DNA of 64,000 nucleotides from Streptacidiphilus sp. 4-A2. Its GTDB lineage: Bacteria; Actinomycetota; Actinomycetes; Streptomycetales; Streptomycetaceae. The stretch lies in assembly GCA_014284505.1 (NCBI GenBank), contig JAAFYY010000001.1:5567845-5631844 (forward strand), given 5' to 3'. A program made the translations under genes and the position numbers. Below, piece after piece: positions 26,143 through 34,505 of this stretch (its first letter is position 1; the number at the start of each line of letters is the position of its first letter). The notes below the pieces were generated by a model. That model was not told the DNA's origin and searched no databases. It saw nothing but the letters and a program-made list of their open reading frames with translations.

Positions 26143-26748
26143 CTACCCGTGAGGTTCGCCGTCGTCAACGGGTTTACTCGGGGGCGTTTCCAGCTGCTCA
26201 AGGTCGATGCCCGGGGCCGCGAGCACGACGTCGCCGGCAATGTGGACCAGCCCTTCCTCGCCTGTGGCGAGGTCCGCGATCCGGTAGCGCTGGACGTCGA
26301 GCGGCCCGCTGTCGGTGGCGTGTGATTCGATCGCTTCGAGGGTCCACCCCTGGTCCAAGGTGCGCGGTGCCAGCACCGGATCGGTCAGGGCGACCACACG
26401 CAGCCGAGTGCTGCCACCAGGGCGGAGCCGCAGCAGTCGGGCGGTCGCAATCAGCAGGGCCGGCGAGCGGCCCGCAAACGCATGCGCTCGTTCGCTGCCC
26501 TCACGGGTGTGGAAGCCGTCGACGTCCTCGCTGTGGGTCCGGACCCAGCTGAGCCCGTCGAGCATCCCGCCCCGAACCTGCCATCCTCTGCGGCGCAGTT
26601 CGAGTCGCAGCGGTCGGCCGAGTGAATCAAGAGTGAGGTCCACCGAGCCGTCCGGGGTGCCGTCGACGGCAAAGGTCTGTGCTGTGTAGCGCCAGCCCGG
26701 GGCCTGGCGCACAACTGAACCGCTCTTCACCGAGGGGGCTGTCGTCAT
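26143..26748 (-). CDS. Conserved hypothetical protein of unknown function
   Basis: An intact 201-residue protein starting MTTAPSVKSGSVVRQAPGWR. It looks beta-rich, with segments such as GSVDLTLDSLGRPLRLELRR, LRPGGSTRLRVVALTDPVLA and VQRYRIADLATGEEGLVHIA, and no signal peptide, membrane segment or metal motif. The pattern of alternating hydrophobic residues resembles a single-domain beta-barrel or lipocalin-like fold, but I cannot name a family. It lies between the rRNA leader and sahH on the same strand as both, 120 bases from the sahH stop and beyond a hairpin. Good codon usage supports a real gene. Confidence 0.7.
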   Translation of the reverse strand: MTTAPSVKSGSVVRQAPGWRYTAQTFAVDGTPDGSVDLTLDSLGRPLRLELRRRGWQVRGGMLDGLSWVRTHSEDVDGFHTREGSERAHAFAGRSPALLIATARLLRLRPGGSTRLRVVALTDPVLAPRTLDQGWTLEAIESHATDSGPLDVQRYRIADLATGEEGLVHIAGDVVLAAPGIDLEQLETPPSKPVDDGEPHG

Positions 26749-26815
26749 GAGTGTCGTAGAAGGAGTATCGCCCGCTGGGCATGGTTCGTTCCTGTGTCCG
26801 AATGGCCGAATGGCC

Positions 26816-26847
26816 GAGTGGCCGACGCCCGGAGGCGCCGGCCACTC
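26816..26847 (-). terminator. Hairpin after sahH
   Basis: Arms GAGTGGCCGACGCC and GGCGCCGGCCACTC pair over 14 positions with one mismatch and enclose CGGA, 25 bases beyond the sahH stop. There is no U tract. Confidence 0.65.
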
Positions 26848-26871
26848 GAAAAGATCCTGCGGCTGGTGCGA

Positions 26872-28320
26872 TCAGTATCGGTACTGGTCCGGCTTGTAGG
26901 GGCCCTCGACCGGGACGCCGATGTAGGAGGCCTGATCCTCGGAGAGCACGGTCAGCTTCACACCCAGCGCGTCCAGGTGCAGCCGGGCAACCTTCTCGTC
27001 CAGGTGCTTGGGCAGCACGTACACGCCGACCGGGTACTCCTCGGTCTTGGTGAACAGCTCGATCTGCGCGATGGTCTGGTTCGCGAACGAGTTCGACATC
27101 ACGAACGACGGGTGGCCCGTCGCGTTGCCCAGGTTCAGCAGCCGGCCCTCGGACAGCATGATGATCGTGTGGCCGTCGGCGAACCGCCACTCGTGCACCT
27201 GCGGCTTGATCTCGGACTTCACGATCCCCGGCAGCTTCGCCAGACCCGCGATGTCGATCTCGTTGTCGAAGTGCCCGATGTTGCCGACGATCGCCTGGTG
27301 CTTCATCTGCTCCATGTGGCGGGCCAGGATGATGTCCTTGTTGCCGGTGGTGGTCACGAAGATGTCCGCAATACCCACCACGTCTTCCAGGGTCGTCACC
27401 TGGTAGCCGTCCATCGCCGCCTGCAGCGCGCAGATCGGGTCGATCTCGGTCACGATCACCCGCGCGCCCTGGCCCCGCAGCGACTCCGCGCAGCCCTTGC
27501 CCACGTCGCCGTAGCCGCACACGACCGCGACCTTGCCGCCGATGAGCACGTCGGTGGCCCGGTTGATCCCGTCGATCAGCGAGTGACGGCACCCGTACTT
27601 GTTGTCGAACTTCGACTTCGTCACGGCGTCGTTCACGTTGATCGCCGGGAACAGCAGGTTCCCGTCCCGGTGCATCTCGTAGAGCCGGTGCACACCGGTC
27701 GTGGTCTCCTCGGTGACCCCGCGGATCGCCGCCGCCGCCTCCGTCCAACGACGCGGCGACTCCTTCAGGCTCCGGTTGAGCAGCTCCAGGACGACCCGCA
27801 GCTCCTCGTTGTCCGCCGTCGAGGGGTCCGGAGCGGCCCCGGCCTTCTCGTACTCCAGGCCCTTGTGCACGAGCATCGTGGCGTCACCGCCGTCGTCCAG
27901 GATCATGTTCGGGCCCACCTCGCCCGGCCAGGTCAGCGCCTGCTCGGTGCACCACCAGTACTCCTCGAGGGACTCGCCCTTCCATGCGAACACCGGGATG
28001 CCCTTCGGCTCCTCCGCGGTGCCCTCAGGGCCCACCGCGATCGCCGCCGCGGCGTGGTCCTGGGTCGAGAAGATGTTGCACGAGCACCAGCGCACCTGCG
28101 CGCCGAGCGCCACCAGCGTCTCGATCAGCACCGCGGTCTGGATCGTCATGTGCAGCGACCGGTGATCCGCGGCACCCGCCAGCGGCTGCGACGCCGCGTA
28201 CTCCTTGCGGATGGACATCAGGCCGGGCATCTCGTGCTCGGCCAACTGGATCTCCTTGCGCCCGAAAGCGGCAAGGCTCAGATCGGCAACCTTGAAGTCA
28301 CCGGTGGGAGTAACGGACAT
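26872..28320 (-). CDS. sahH: Adenosylhomocysteinase
   Basis: SahH splits S-adenosylhomocysteine into adenosine and homocysteine and so keeps methyltransferases working. The intact 482-residue cytoplasmic enzyme starts MSVTPTGDFKVADLSLAAFG and shows the NAD-binding loop VCGYGDVGKGCAESLRGQGA, the substrate motifs NINDAVTKSKFDNKYGCRHS-like region and the typical C-terminus ending KPDQYRY. The ATG at 28318-28320 is preceded by GGAGAG 7 bases upstream; the longer open frame is not used by the family. It is syntenic with S. coelicolor and M. tuberculosis. No frameshift. Confidence 0.98.
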   Translation of the reverse strand: MSVTPTGDFKVADLSLAAFGRKEIQLAEHEMPGLMSIRKEYAASQPLAGAADHRSLHMTIQTAVLIETLVALGAQVRWCSCNIFSTQDHAAAAIAVGPEGTAEEPKGIPVFAWKGESLEEYWWCTEQALTWPGEVGPNMILDDGGDATMLVHKGLEYEKAGAAPDPSTADNEELRVVLELLNRSLKESPRRWTEAAAAIRGVTEETTTGVHRLYEMHRDGNLLFPAINVNDAVTKSKFDNKYGCRHSLIDGINRATDVLIGGKVAVVCGYGDVGKGCAESLRGQGARVIVTEIDPICALQAAMDGYQVTTLEDVVGIADIFVTTTGNKDIILARHMEQMKHQAIVGNIGHFDNEIDIAGLAKLPGIVKSEIKPQVHEWRFADGHTIIMLSEGRLLNLGNATGHPSFVMSNSFANQTIAQIELFTKTEEYPVGVYVLPKHLDEKVARLHLDALGVKLTVLSEDQASYIGVPVEGPYKPDQYRY

Positions 28321-28844
28321 GCTGCTTCTCTCCATGGCTGTCTGGGCACCGGACTGCACCGGCGCGGTCTGGGGCGGAGCAAGGCCGGCGGGCATGACAA
28401 CCAGCACCCGCCGAGAACACGGGTGCACGCACGCGGAAACACCCCGCGTGACCGGGACGGTCCATGGGACTCGACCGCGCCCTTAACTGTCGTACCTGTA
28501 CCGGCCAGTGCGTCGGAGGCCCTCTCTCCCTCGGCTGAGCAGGCAGTTACGCGCCCGAAGGCGAGTGCCCGACCCGATCGACCGACCGCCATCAGCAGCG
28601 ACGTCTGGTTCTCAAATGAATCTACACCGCTGGGCCCGGTCCAAACCTGTGATCCGTTAGGAGAGCGGTCACGCGCAAAGGACTCGTACGACTCGACACC
28701 CACAAGCGCGGGCCTGTGTCATGGTCCCGGGCCACAGGCGTACATTCCCGGTGTGCGCCCTGAGAGCCTCGCTCTGGGGTTCGACGCCCAGGGGTTCAAT
28801 GCGGCGCACCTCCACAGTCCTAGGGACGAGAAGCAGGAGACTGT
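28321..28844. other. Divergent gap upstream of sahH
   Basis: This 524-base region separates sahH (minus) from the first YbjQ gene (plus). On the minus strand a GCACCCG...CGGGTGC hairpin lies near 28405-28427. I looked for an SAH riboswitch and did not find its core. The plus-strand end has AGGAG six bases before the YbjQ start. Promoters cannot be fixed. Confidence 0.45.
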
Positions 28845-29867
28845 ATGTCGGTGCCATGGAGCGGAGCCGGACTGCCACCGGCCGCCGCTGAGCGAATGGC
28901 CGAGATCAAGGGCAGCGGGACCTGGACCTCCGCCCTGTCCACGGGTGAGTTCGCGGCGATCCGGGGAGTCGGCTTCGAGCCCGTGGGTCAGGTCATGGGC
29001 TCCGCCGTCTTTCACGTCGGCCGCAGCGGCGCGTACTGGGGCTACCACGACTGCCTGTTCCAGGGAGCCGGCTTCGGCTTCAGCTACGGCAACGTCGGGC
29101 AGGCCCCGATCGCCCTGTCCGGTCAGGGTGCCCCCTCGGCCGGACTGGTCGCGGTGTTCGAAAAAGCCCGACAAACCGCCCTGGGTCGGATGATCGCCGA
29201 ATGCCAGGCCCTCGGCGGCGACGGCGTGGTGTCGGCAGACCTGACCATGGCCCCCTTCTCGGCGCAGCCGAACTGTCTGGAGTTCAAGGTCATCGGAACC
29301 GCGGTGCGGGCCCGGGGGCCGCACCGCCCCCGCCGCCCGTTCACCTCCCATCTGGACGGCCAGGGCTTCGCCAAGCTGCTCGCCTCCGGGTGGGTACCGG
29401 TGGAACTGCTGGTGGGCATGTCGATCGGCGTACGCCACGACGACTACCGCACCCAGTCGCAGACCTACTCCTGGCAGAACGTCGAGGTCAGCGGGTGGAG
29501 CGAGCTGGTCCACGGGGTACGTGCCGACGCCCGCCGGCAGTTGCAGCGCCAGGGCGCCCGGCACGGCGGGGACGGCATCATCATGGCCAGCAGCGACCTG
29601 CGGGTGTGGCGGGAGGGCTGCATCAGGGCCAGCAGCCGCAACAGCGAGGGCGAGGACCACGTCGCCGAGTCGACGATGGTCGCGACCACCATCGCGCGCT
29701 TCAAGACCAAGGAAGCCCCGCCGAAGACCCTTTCGGTGATGCCCCTGGGCAACCGTGGCGACCGGCTGCGCAAGCGCCTGGCGGCCGTGGCGTCCAGTCC
29801 GTACGGCGATGCCACCGAGTACCGCCGGATGGTCCAGGAGCTGAATGAACTGAACGGCCAGGTGTGA
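28845..29867 (+). CDS. Double YbjQ-domain protein, copy 1
   Basis: The intact 340-residue protein contains two domains of the YbjQ/UPF0145 type, also called heavy-metal-binding domain. The first covers about residues 20-150 (VGFEPVGQVMGSAVFHVGRS and GDGVVSADLTM, EFKVIGTAV); the second about residues 170-290 (SGWVPVELLVGMSIGVRHDD and HGGDGIIMASSDLRV). Single YbjQ proteins are small pentameric barrels of unknown role; the metal link is only a family name. A basic tail (residues 300-340) follows. RBS AGGAG precedes ATG 28845. It forms a pair with the next gene. Confidence 0.85.
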   Translation: MSVPWSGAGLPPAAAERMAEIKGSGTWTSALSTGEFAAIRGVGFEPVGQVMGSAVFHVGRSGAYWGYHDCLFQGAGFGFSYGNVGQAPIALSGQGAPSAGLVAVFEKARQTALGRMIAECQALGGDGVVSADLTMAPFSAQPNCLEFKVIGTAVRARGPHRPRRPFTSHLDGQGFAKLLASGWVPVELLVGMSIGVRHDDYRTQSQTYSWQNVEVSGWSELVHGVRADARRQLQRQGARHGGDGIIMASSDLRVWREGCIRASSRNSEGEDHVAESTMVATTIARFKTKEAPPKTLSVMPLGNRGDRLRKRLAAVASSPYGDATEYRRMVQELNELNGQV

Positions 29868-29949
29868 GCAGGTATGGCCGGTTCGCGGAGCGAGCCGGAG
29901 GGATTCCGTCCGTGGTGCTGAGCGCGAGTATGCGAGTAGGGGTAGCAAG

Positions 29950-30780
29950 ATGAGCAAGATGGAACCGACCGCCGAGGGCGTCCCGGCCGATGCGATGCGG
30001 CGGCTGGCCGAGCTGGAGCCGGGCAAGCCCGGTTCGATCTTCACCAGCGACCTGTCCGTGAATGAGTTCCTGCTGGTCCGCGAGGCCGGCTTCAAGCCGA
30101 TCGGGCTGGTGCTCGGCAGCTCCATCTACCACGTGGGGATGCAGATCGGCCGCTGGAACAAGAACCAGGAGCTGGGAACGCTCAGCCAGGCGATGTACCA
30201 CGCCCGGGAGCTGGCGATGACCCGGATGGAGGCGGAGGCCGCCGCGCTCGGCGCGGACGGCATCGTCGGCGTCCGGCTGACGGTGGAGGCCCGGGAGTTC
30301 GGCAACGACGTGGCCGAGTTCATCGCCATCGGCACCGCCGTGAAGGCGGACCACCCCGCGCCCGGCAACCAGAGCTGGCGCAACAACAAGGGCCAGCCGT
30401 TCACCTCGGACCTCTCCGGCCAGGACTTCTGGACGCTGATCCGCGCGGGCTACGCCCCGCTCGGCATGGTCATGGGCACCTGCGTCTACCACATCGCCCA
30501 CCAGCGGATGGGCGCGGTGTTCTCCAACATCGGCAAGAACGTGGAGATCGAGCAGTTCACCCAGGCCCTCTATGACGCCCGGGAGCTGGCCATGGCCCGG
30601 ATGCAGGCCGAGGCCGAGGCCCTGCACGCCGAGGGCGTGGTCGGTGTGCAGCTGAACGCGCACAACCACCGCTGGGGCGGGCACACCACGGAGTTCTTCT
30701 CCATCGGTACGGCGGTCCGGCCGCTGCGGGCGGATCATGAGATCGAGCGGCCCACCATGGTCCTCAGCCTCGACGGGTGA
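29950..30780 (+). CDS. Double YbjQ-domain protein, copy 2
   Basis: An intact 276-residue paralogue of the preceding gene, with two YbjQ-like domains: AGFKPIGLVLGSSIYHVGMQ and GADGIVGVRLTVEAREFG in the first, AGYAPLGMVMGTCVYHIAHQ and AEGVVGVQLNAHNHRWGGH in the second. Each ends in the family phrase EFIAIGTAV or EFFSIGTAV. The distance to the upstream gene is 82 bases, so they may share a transcript. Cytoplasmic by sequence. Function is unknown; the likely event is a tandem duplication of a fused gene, since the domain order is the same in both. Confidence 0.86.
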   Translation: MSKMEPTAEGVPADAMRRLAELEPGKPGSIFTSDLSVNEFLLVREAGFKPIGLVLGSSIYHVGMQIGRWNKNQELGTLSQAMYHARELAMTRMEAEAAALGADGIVGVRLTVEAREFGNDVAEFIAIGTAVKADHPAPGNQSWRNNKGQPFTSDLSGQDFWTLIRAGYAPLGMVMGTCVYHIAHQRMGAVFSNIGKNVEIEQFTQALYDARELAMARMQAEAEALHAEGVVGVQLNAHNHRWGGHTTEFFSIGTAVRPLRADHEIERPTMVLSLDG

Positions 30781-30832
30781 GAAGCTCGACTGAGTGCGGT
30801 TCGGTCACAGCAGGACACAAATGCGGGGAAGC

Positions 30833-31317
30833 ATGATGGGTGAGCAGGAATCGTTGCCAGATCGGCCGGAGGGCACCGGTCGTGATGTGGACGGCGCGGC
30901 GCTCGACGCCGAGCTGAATGTCCCGGGCATGTCCCTGGAGATGCTGGCGTCAGCGCTGCGCAGGGACTCGGCCGATCTGGAGATCTACGTCACGGTGCTC
31001 ACCGACTCGCTGGCGGACGCCCTGCCCCGGGCTCGGTGACCTTCGAGCGCAAGCGCAGCATGGGTGACCGGATGTCGGGACGCCAGGGCAAGGTGGAGAA
31101 GCTGGAGGTCTCCCTGGACGACCGCCGGCTGATCCTGACCCTGGCGCACGGGCGTCCGCAGGGCGAGGTGGCCACCGTGGTGCGCGGCGTGGTGCTGTCA
31201 CGCAAGCCGGTGGCGCTGGACGAGTGGGCCCGGGAGCTGGCCACAGCCGTCGCGGTACGGGCCCAGTCGGACGCCCGGGCCCGGGCGGCGCTGGAGAAGC
31301 TGGTGCTCGGCGGCTGA
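30833..31317 (+). CDS. Small conserved actinobacterial protein (one frameshift)
   Basis: The protein starts MMGEQESLPDRPEGTGRDVD, continues LDAELNVPGMSLEMLASALR and DLEIYVTVLTDSLADALP, and after a missing base near 31038 reads SVTFERKRSMGDRMSGRQGK, KLEVSLDDRRLILTLAHGRP and ALEKLVLGG. About 161 residues; no membrane segment. I know this type only as a conserved hypothetical protein next to YbjQ genes and manA in streptomycetes. It lies 52 bases after the second YbjQ gene and is followed by a very strong hairpin, so it probably ends that transcript. Confidence 0.75.
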
Positions 31318-31346
31318 GACACCTGCCAGTCGTCACTCGTAGGAGT

Positions 31347-31396
31347 GACAATCGCCCCGCTTTTCGGTCCTTGGGCCGAAAAGCGGGGCGATTGTC
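31347..31396. terminator. Bidirectional terminator between convergent genes
   Basis: A perfect 21-bp inverted repeat with core ATCGCCCCGCTTTTCGG and an 8-base loop lies between the ends of the plus-strand small protein gene and the minus-strand manA. Each strand has four T or A residues within the stem rather than a tail. It is the strongest hairpin outside the rRNA operon. Confidence 0.9.
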
Positions 31397-31419
31397 GGTA
31401 GCGGGGTGTATTTCTAGGA

Positions 31420-32691
31420 CTACACCGAGACCGTGGCCCGGAAGACCGTGCTGCGGGTGTCGGCGACTGCGCTGCCGATCAGAGGATCGGGTCCACCGGC
31501 GGGGACGAACGCTGATTCGCCCGGGTGGAGCGTGATGGAGGATCCGTCGGCATCGGTGAGGACCGCCGTCCCCTCCGTGCAGAGAAGGATCTGCGGGGTG
31601 GCGCCGGGGACACGGCGGTGCTGCGGGGCCGCGCCGCCACCCAGGGTGAAACGGGCGAGCCGGAATTCGTCGATGGGGGCCGGGTAGAGCTCCTCCCCGT
31701 CGGCGTCCGGGAGCGGAATCGGGCGCAGGATGTCCGGTTCGTCGCTGACGAAATTGACGACCTCAAGCAGCTCGGGGATGTCCACGTGCTTGGGGGTGAG
31801 CCCACAGCGGAGCACATTGTCCGAGTTGGCCAGGATCTCGACGCCCAGGCCGGTCAGATAGGCGTGCGGGATCCCGGCTCCGAGGAAGAGAGCCTCACCC
31901 GGGGCGAGCCGGATGTGGTTCAGCAGGAGGGCGGCGATGACCCCGGCGTCCTCGGGGTAGTAGCGGCCGATGGCCGCATAGGAATCGAGGGAGGACTGTA
32001 TGGACACAGGAAGGTTCGCCACGGCGGAGCCGGTGGTGTCGCCGGCTTCCACGGCCTTGGCGGCCTGGCCGAGGGCTTCGACGGTCTGCCGGACGGTCGC
32101 GGCCGTGGTCTCCGGGTCGGCGGTGAGCACGGTGCTGAGGACCTCCCGGAGGGCCTCCGTCTCGGGCTTCTCCCGCAGCACCCGGGCGAGGGGCGCGAGG
32201 GCGGGCACCGCCAGGGCCTCCAGCAGCTGCGCTGTCTCGGCAGGGCGCCGGAAACCGCACAGGCCGACGAACTCGCCGAGGGCGCAGATGAGCTCCGGCT
32301 TGTGGTTGGCGTCCTTGTAGTTGCGGTCGAAGGCGTCGAGGGGCACCCCGCGGGCCTCCTCGGCGGCGAACCCGGCCTGGGCGCGGGCAAGGTCCGGGTG
32401 CACCTGGAGCGAGAGCGGTTCACCGGCCGCGAGGATCTTGAGCAGGAAGGGGAGCGTGGGACCGAATCGGCTAACAGTCGCGGCACCGAGCTCGGCCTCG
32501 GGGTCGGCGTCGATCAGCGTGTTGAGGGGCTGCGGACCGTCGCCCCGGTCGAGGACGGACGGTGCACCCGGGTGAGCGCCCATCCACAGTTCGGCCTGGG
32601 GTTCACCGGTCGGTTCGACGCCCAGGAGTTCGGGCAGTGCGGTCCGGGAGCCCCAGGAGTAGGGGCGGATGACATTGGTCAGACGATCCAC
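31420..32691 (-). CDS. manA: Mannose-6-phosphate isomerase, class I
   Basis: ManA interconverts fructose 6-phosphate and mannose 6-phosphate and supplies GDP-mannose for glycans and glycolipids. The intact 423-residue protein has the zinc-binding blocks PLSLQVHPDLARAQ, YKDANHKPELICAL and the later LGAGIPHAYLTGLGVEILAN, followed by a second cupin domain ending VFRATVSV. The ATG at 32691 begins MDRLTNVIRPYSWGSRTALP, the standard family start. It stands 68 bases downstream of the SIS gene, and with manB forms a leftward mannose-phosphate cluster conserved in M. tuberculosis (Rv3255c-Rv3257c). Confidence 0.96.
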   Translation of the reverse strand: MDRLTNVIRPYSWGSRTALPELLGVEPTGEPQAELWMGAHPGAPSVLDRGDGPQPLNTLIDADPEAELGAATVSRFGPTLPFLLKILAAGEPLSLQVHPDLARAQAGFAAEEARGVPLDAFDRNYKDANHKPELICALGEFVGLCGFRRPAETAQLLEALAVPALAPLARVLREKPETEALREVLSTVLTADPETTAATVRQTVEALGQAAKAVEAGDTTGSAVANLPVSIQSSLDSYAAIGRYYPEDAGVIAALLLNHIRLAPGEALFLGAGIPHAYLTGLGVEILANSDNVLRCGLTPKHVDIPELLEVVNFVSDEPDILRPIPLPDADGEELYPAPIDEFRLARFTLGGGAAPQHRRVPGATPQILLCTEGTAVLTDADGSSITLHPGESAFVPAGGPDPLIGSAVADTRSTVFRATVSV

Positions 32692-32759
32692 GGTTCAGAT
32701 CCTGATCTGTGCCGCCGGGCAGGCGGGAGGGTGGGACTGTGACAGGGGGTGCGCGCACA

Positions 32760-34055
32760 TCAGTGGACGCGTGGACTGGTCGAGGAGGCCAGGCCCAGAT
32801 AGACAGCGGCGAAGTCGGTGAGGGCAAGCAGCTCGGTCAGCGCCCCGAGGGCATCGGGCTGGGCTGAGGTGAGCTCCTGGACTCCGATCTGATGGTCCGC
32901 TGCCAGGCGGTGGACGCGGGCCACCGCGTGCGGCAGCGGCTGCGGCTCCGGCGCGGGCACGGTGTCCGGATCGGTGCGGGGCTCGGCCTGGTGGGCGGCT
33001 CCGGTGCCGTCCTGGGCTTCGGCCGGACGGCGGATGCGGCGCAGCAGCAGGACCTTGTACCGCAGGGCGTCGGGCTCCTCGGTGCGGTCGCGGAAGAAGT
33101 CGTCTTCGCCCGCGTCCGCGCCGAGCCCGCCGCGCAGCAGGCCGTGCTGGCTGATGAGGGCGTCCGGCAGCATGCCGGCGACGGCCGGGCGGGCGGCTTC
33201 GGCGGCGAGCATGGCGGCGAAGCGCCGGGCGACCGCGGCGGTCCCGGTGCTGTCGCTCCAGAGCAGCGGCAGCATGCCGTCCAGGTGGATCGCCAGCCCC
33301 TTGGCCGGATTGGAGTAGGTGTCGGCAGACGGACCGCAGCGAACGGCCATCTCGTCGAGCTGGTCCGCGGCGGACTGAAGGGAGGAGACAGGGATGGAGA
33401 CGATGCCGACCCGGTCGGCGAGGGCCAGTGCCGGGGCCAGGAGTCCCCACAGCGTGGAGGGGGTCTCCTGGGGAAGGTCCCGTTCGAGTCCGGGAACGGG
33501 CTCCGGGGCGCCTCCTGCCGTCTCGAACGGCAGCGGCAGCCCGCGGACCTGGAGGGTGGCTCCGGCGAGCGGGCTGCCCGCGGGGGCGACCGAGACAAAG
33601 GAACAGCCGCGGGTGTACGCCTGCTGGGCGAGGGCGATCAGGCCGGGTTCGGTGCCGCTGCTGGACAGCACCAGCAGCAGGTCGGACGGGCCGACCCAGC
33701 CCGGCAGGGTCCAGTCGAGGCTGAGCGTGAAGTCGGAGCGCAGCTCGGTGCTGGAGGCGCCGGGGCGGTCGGACGGGTGCTCCGGGTCCGCCAGGGTCGG
33801 ACCGAGGACGGTGATCGGGCAGGCGGTGCCGCCGAGGGCGGCGAGCAGCTCACCGACGAGGACGGCGGTAGCGTGCCCGGCGACCAGGACGGCCCGCGGG
33901 CGGCCCTCCGGGCGCAGCCGGCCCAGGCCCGCCTCGTCGGCCAGGCGCAGCGCCCTGCGCACGGTGGCGCCGGCCGAGGCCAGGTCCAGCAGCAGCCCGG
34001 CCTCGTCGGCGCGGACCAGTGCGTCCGGATCGTCTAGCAGCCACTCCTCGAACAT
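32760..34055 (-). CDS. SIS-domain protein, Rv3256c-like
   Basis: The intact 431-residue protein starts MFEEWLLDDPDALVRADEAG and shows sugar-isomerase-type segments, such as RPRAVLVAGHATAVLVGELL, a phosphosugar loop LLLVLSSSGTEPGLIALAQQ and SNPAKGLAIHLDGMLPLLWS. It belongs to the group related to bifunctional phosphoglucose/phosphomannose isomerases but lacks clear support for catalysis, so a regulatory or partial isomerase role is possible. ATG 34055 has AGGAGA 7 bases upstream. Position between manA and manB suggests work on mannose phosphates. Confidence 0.85.
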   Translation of the reverse strand: MFEEWLLDDPDALVRADEAGLLLDLASAGATVRRALRLADEAGLGRLRPEGRPRAVLVAGHATAVLVGELLAALGGTACPITVLGPTLADPEHPSDRPGASSTELRSDFTLSLDWTLPGWVGPSDLLLVLSSSGTEPGLIALAQQAYTRGCSFVSVAPAGSPLAGATLQVRGLPLPFETAGGAPEPVPGLERDLPQETPSTLWGLLAPALALADRVGIVSIPVSSLQSAADQLDEMAVRCGPSADTYSNPAKGLAIHLDGMLPLLWSDSTGTAAVARRFAAMLAAEAARPAVAGMLPDALISQHGLLRGGLGADAGEDDFFRDRTEEPDALRYKVLLLRRIRRPAEAQDGTGAAHQAEPRTDPDTVPAPEPQPLPHAVARVHRLAADHQIGVQELTSAQPDALGALTELLALTDFAAVYLGLASSTSPRVH

Positions 34056-34131
34056 GCGGCGGTCTCCTGCGAGGTCTGGGCCGGTGTCTGCGGGGCTGGT
34101 GTCCGTGGGGCTGGTGTCCGTGGGACCGGGG

Positions 34132-34302
34132 TCAGTCGGGGCGCCGGGCTTCGTCGACGAGCAGCACCGGGATCCCGTCGCGGACCGGGTAGGCAAGGCC
34201 GCAGTCGGCGCCGGTGCAGATCAGCTCCTCGGCGGACTCCTTGAGCGGCGCGTGGCACTGCGGGCAGGCGAAGATCTCCAGCAGGGCGGGGTCGATGCTC
34301 AT
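34132..34302 (-). CDS. Trm112-family small protein
   Basis: A 56-residue protein reading MSIDPALLEIFACPQCHAPL, with CPQC and a second Cys pair in ICTGADCGLAYPVRDGIPVL. This is the zinc-ribbon-like Trm112/YcaR fold, which in eukaryotes activates methyltransferases; in bacteria the partner is mostly unknown. Note that the second pair reads C-x5-C rather than CxxC. The start at 34302 is favoured because family members begin close to this point. It lies 76 bases upstream of the SIS gene. Confidence 0.85.
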   Translation of the reverse strand: MSIDPALLEIFACPQCHAPLKESAEELICTGADCGLAYPVRDGIPVLLVDEARRPD

Positions 34303-34359
34303 TCCGGTGGCTCCGTGAGTGTGGGCGGACGTGCTTTCTGCTTCCGGCAAGCTACCGTA

Positions 34360-34393
34360 CCGCTGCCCGGGCCGGTGACGGGCCGGGCAGCGG
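34360..34393 (-). terminator. GC hairpin after manB
   Basis: Arms CCGCTGCCCGG and CCGGGCAGCGG enclose a 12-base loop between the manB stop and the Trm112 start. The rest of 34303-34505 is extremely G+C rich and can form further hairpins; no gene is seen there. Confidence 0.55.
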
Positions 34394-34505
34394 CAGGTGG
34401 GGCCGGTCGGGCCGCCGACGGGGGCCCTGGTGGCGCCCCCGGGCCGGCCCGGGGCCGGGCCCGGAGCACCGCCGGGAGCCCGGCACAGGGCCGGGCCCGA
34501 GGGGG

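Noticed and set aside
28321..28500. SAH riboswitch upstream of sahH
   Set aside because: The conserved core and pseudoknot of the known element are not visible; only a simple GCACCCG/CGGGTGC hairpin occurs.
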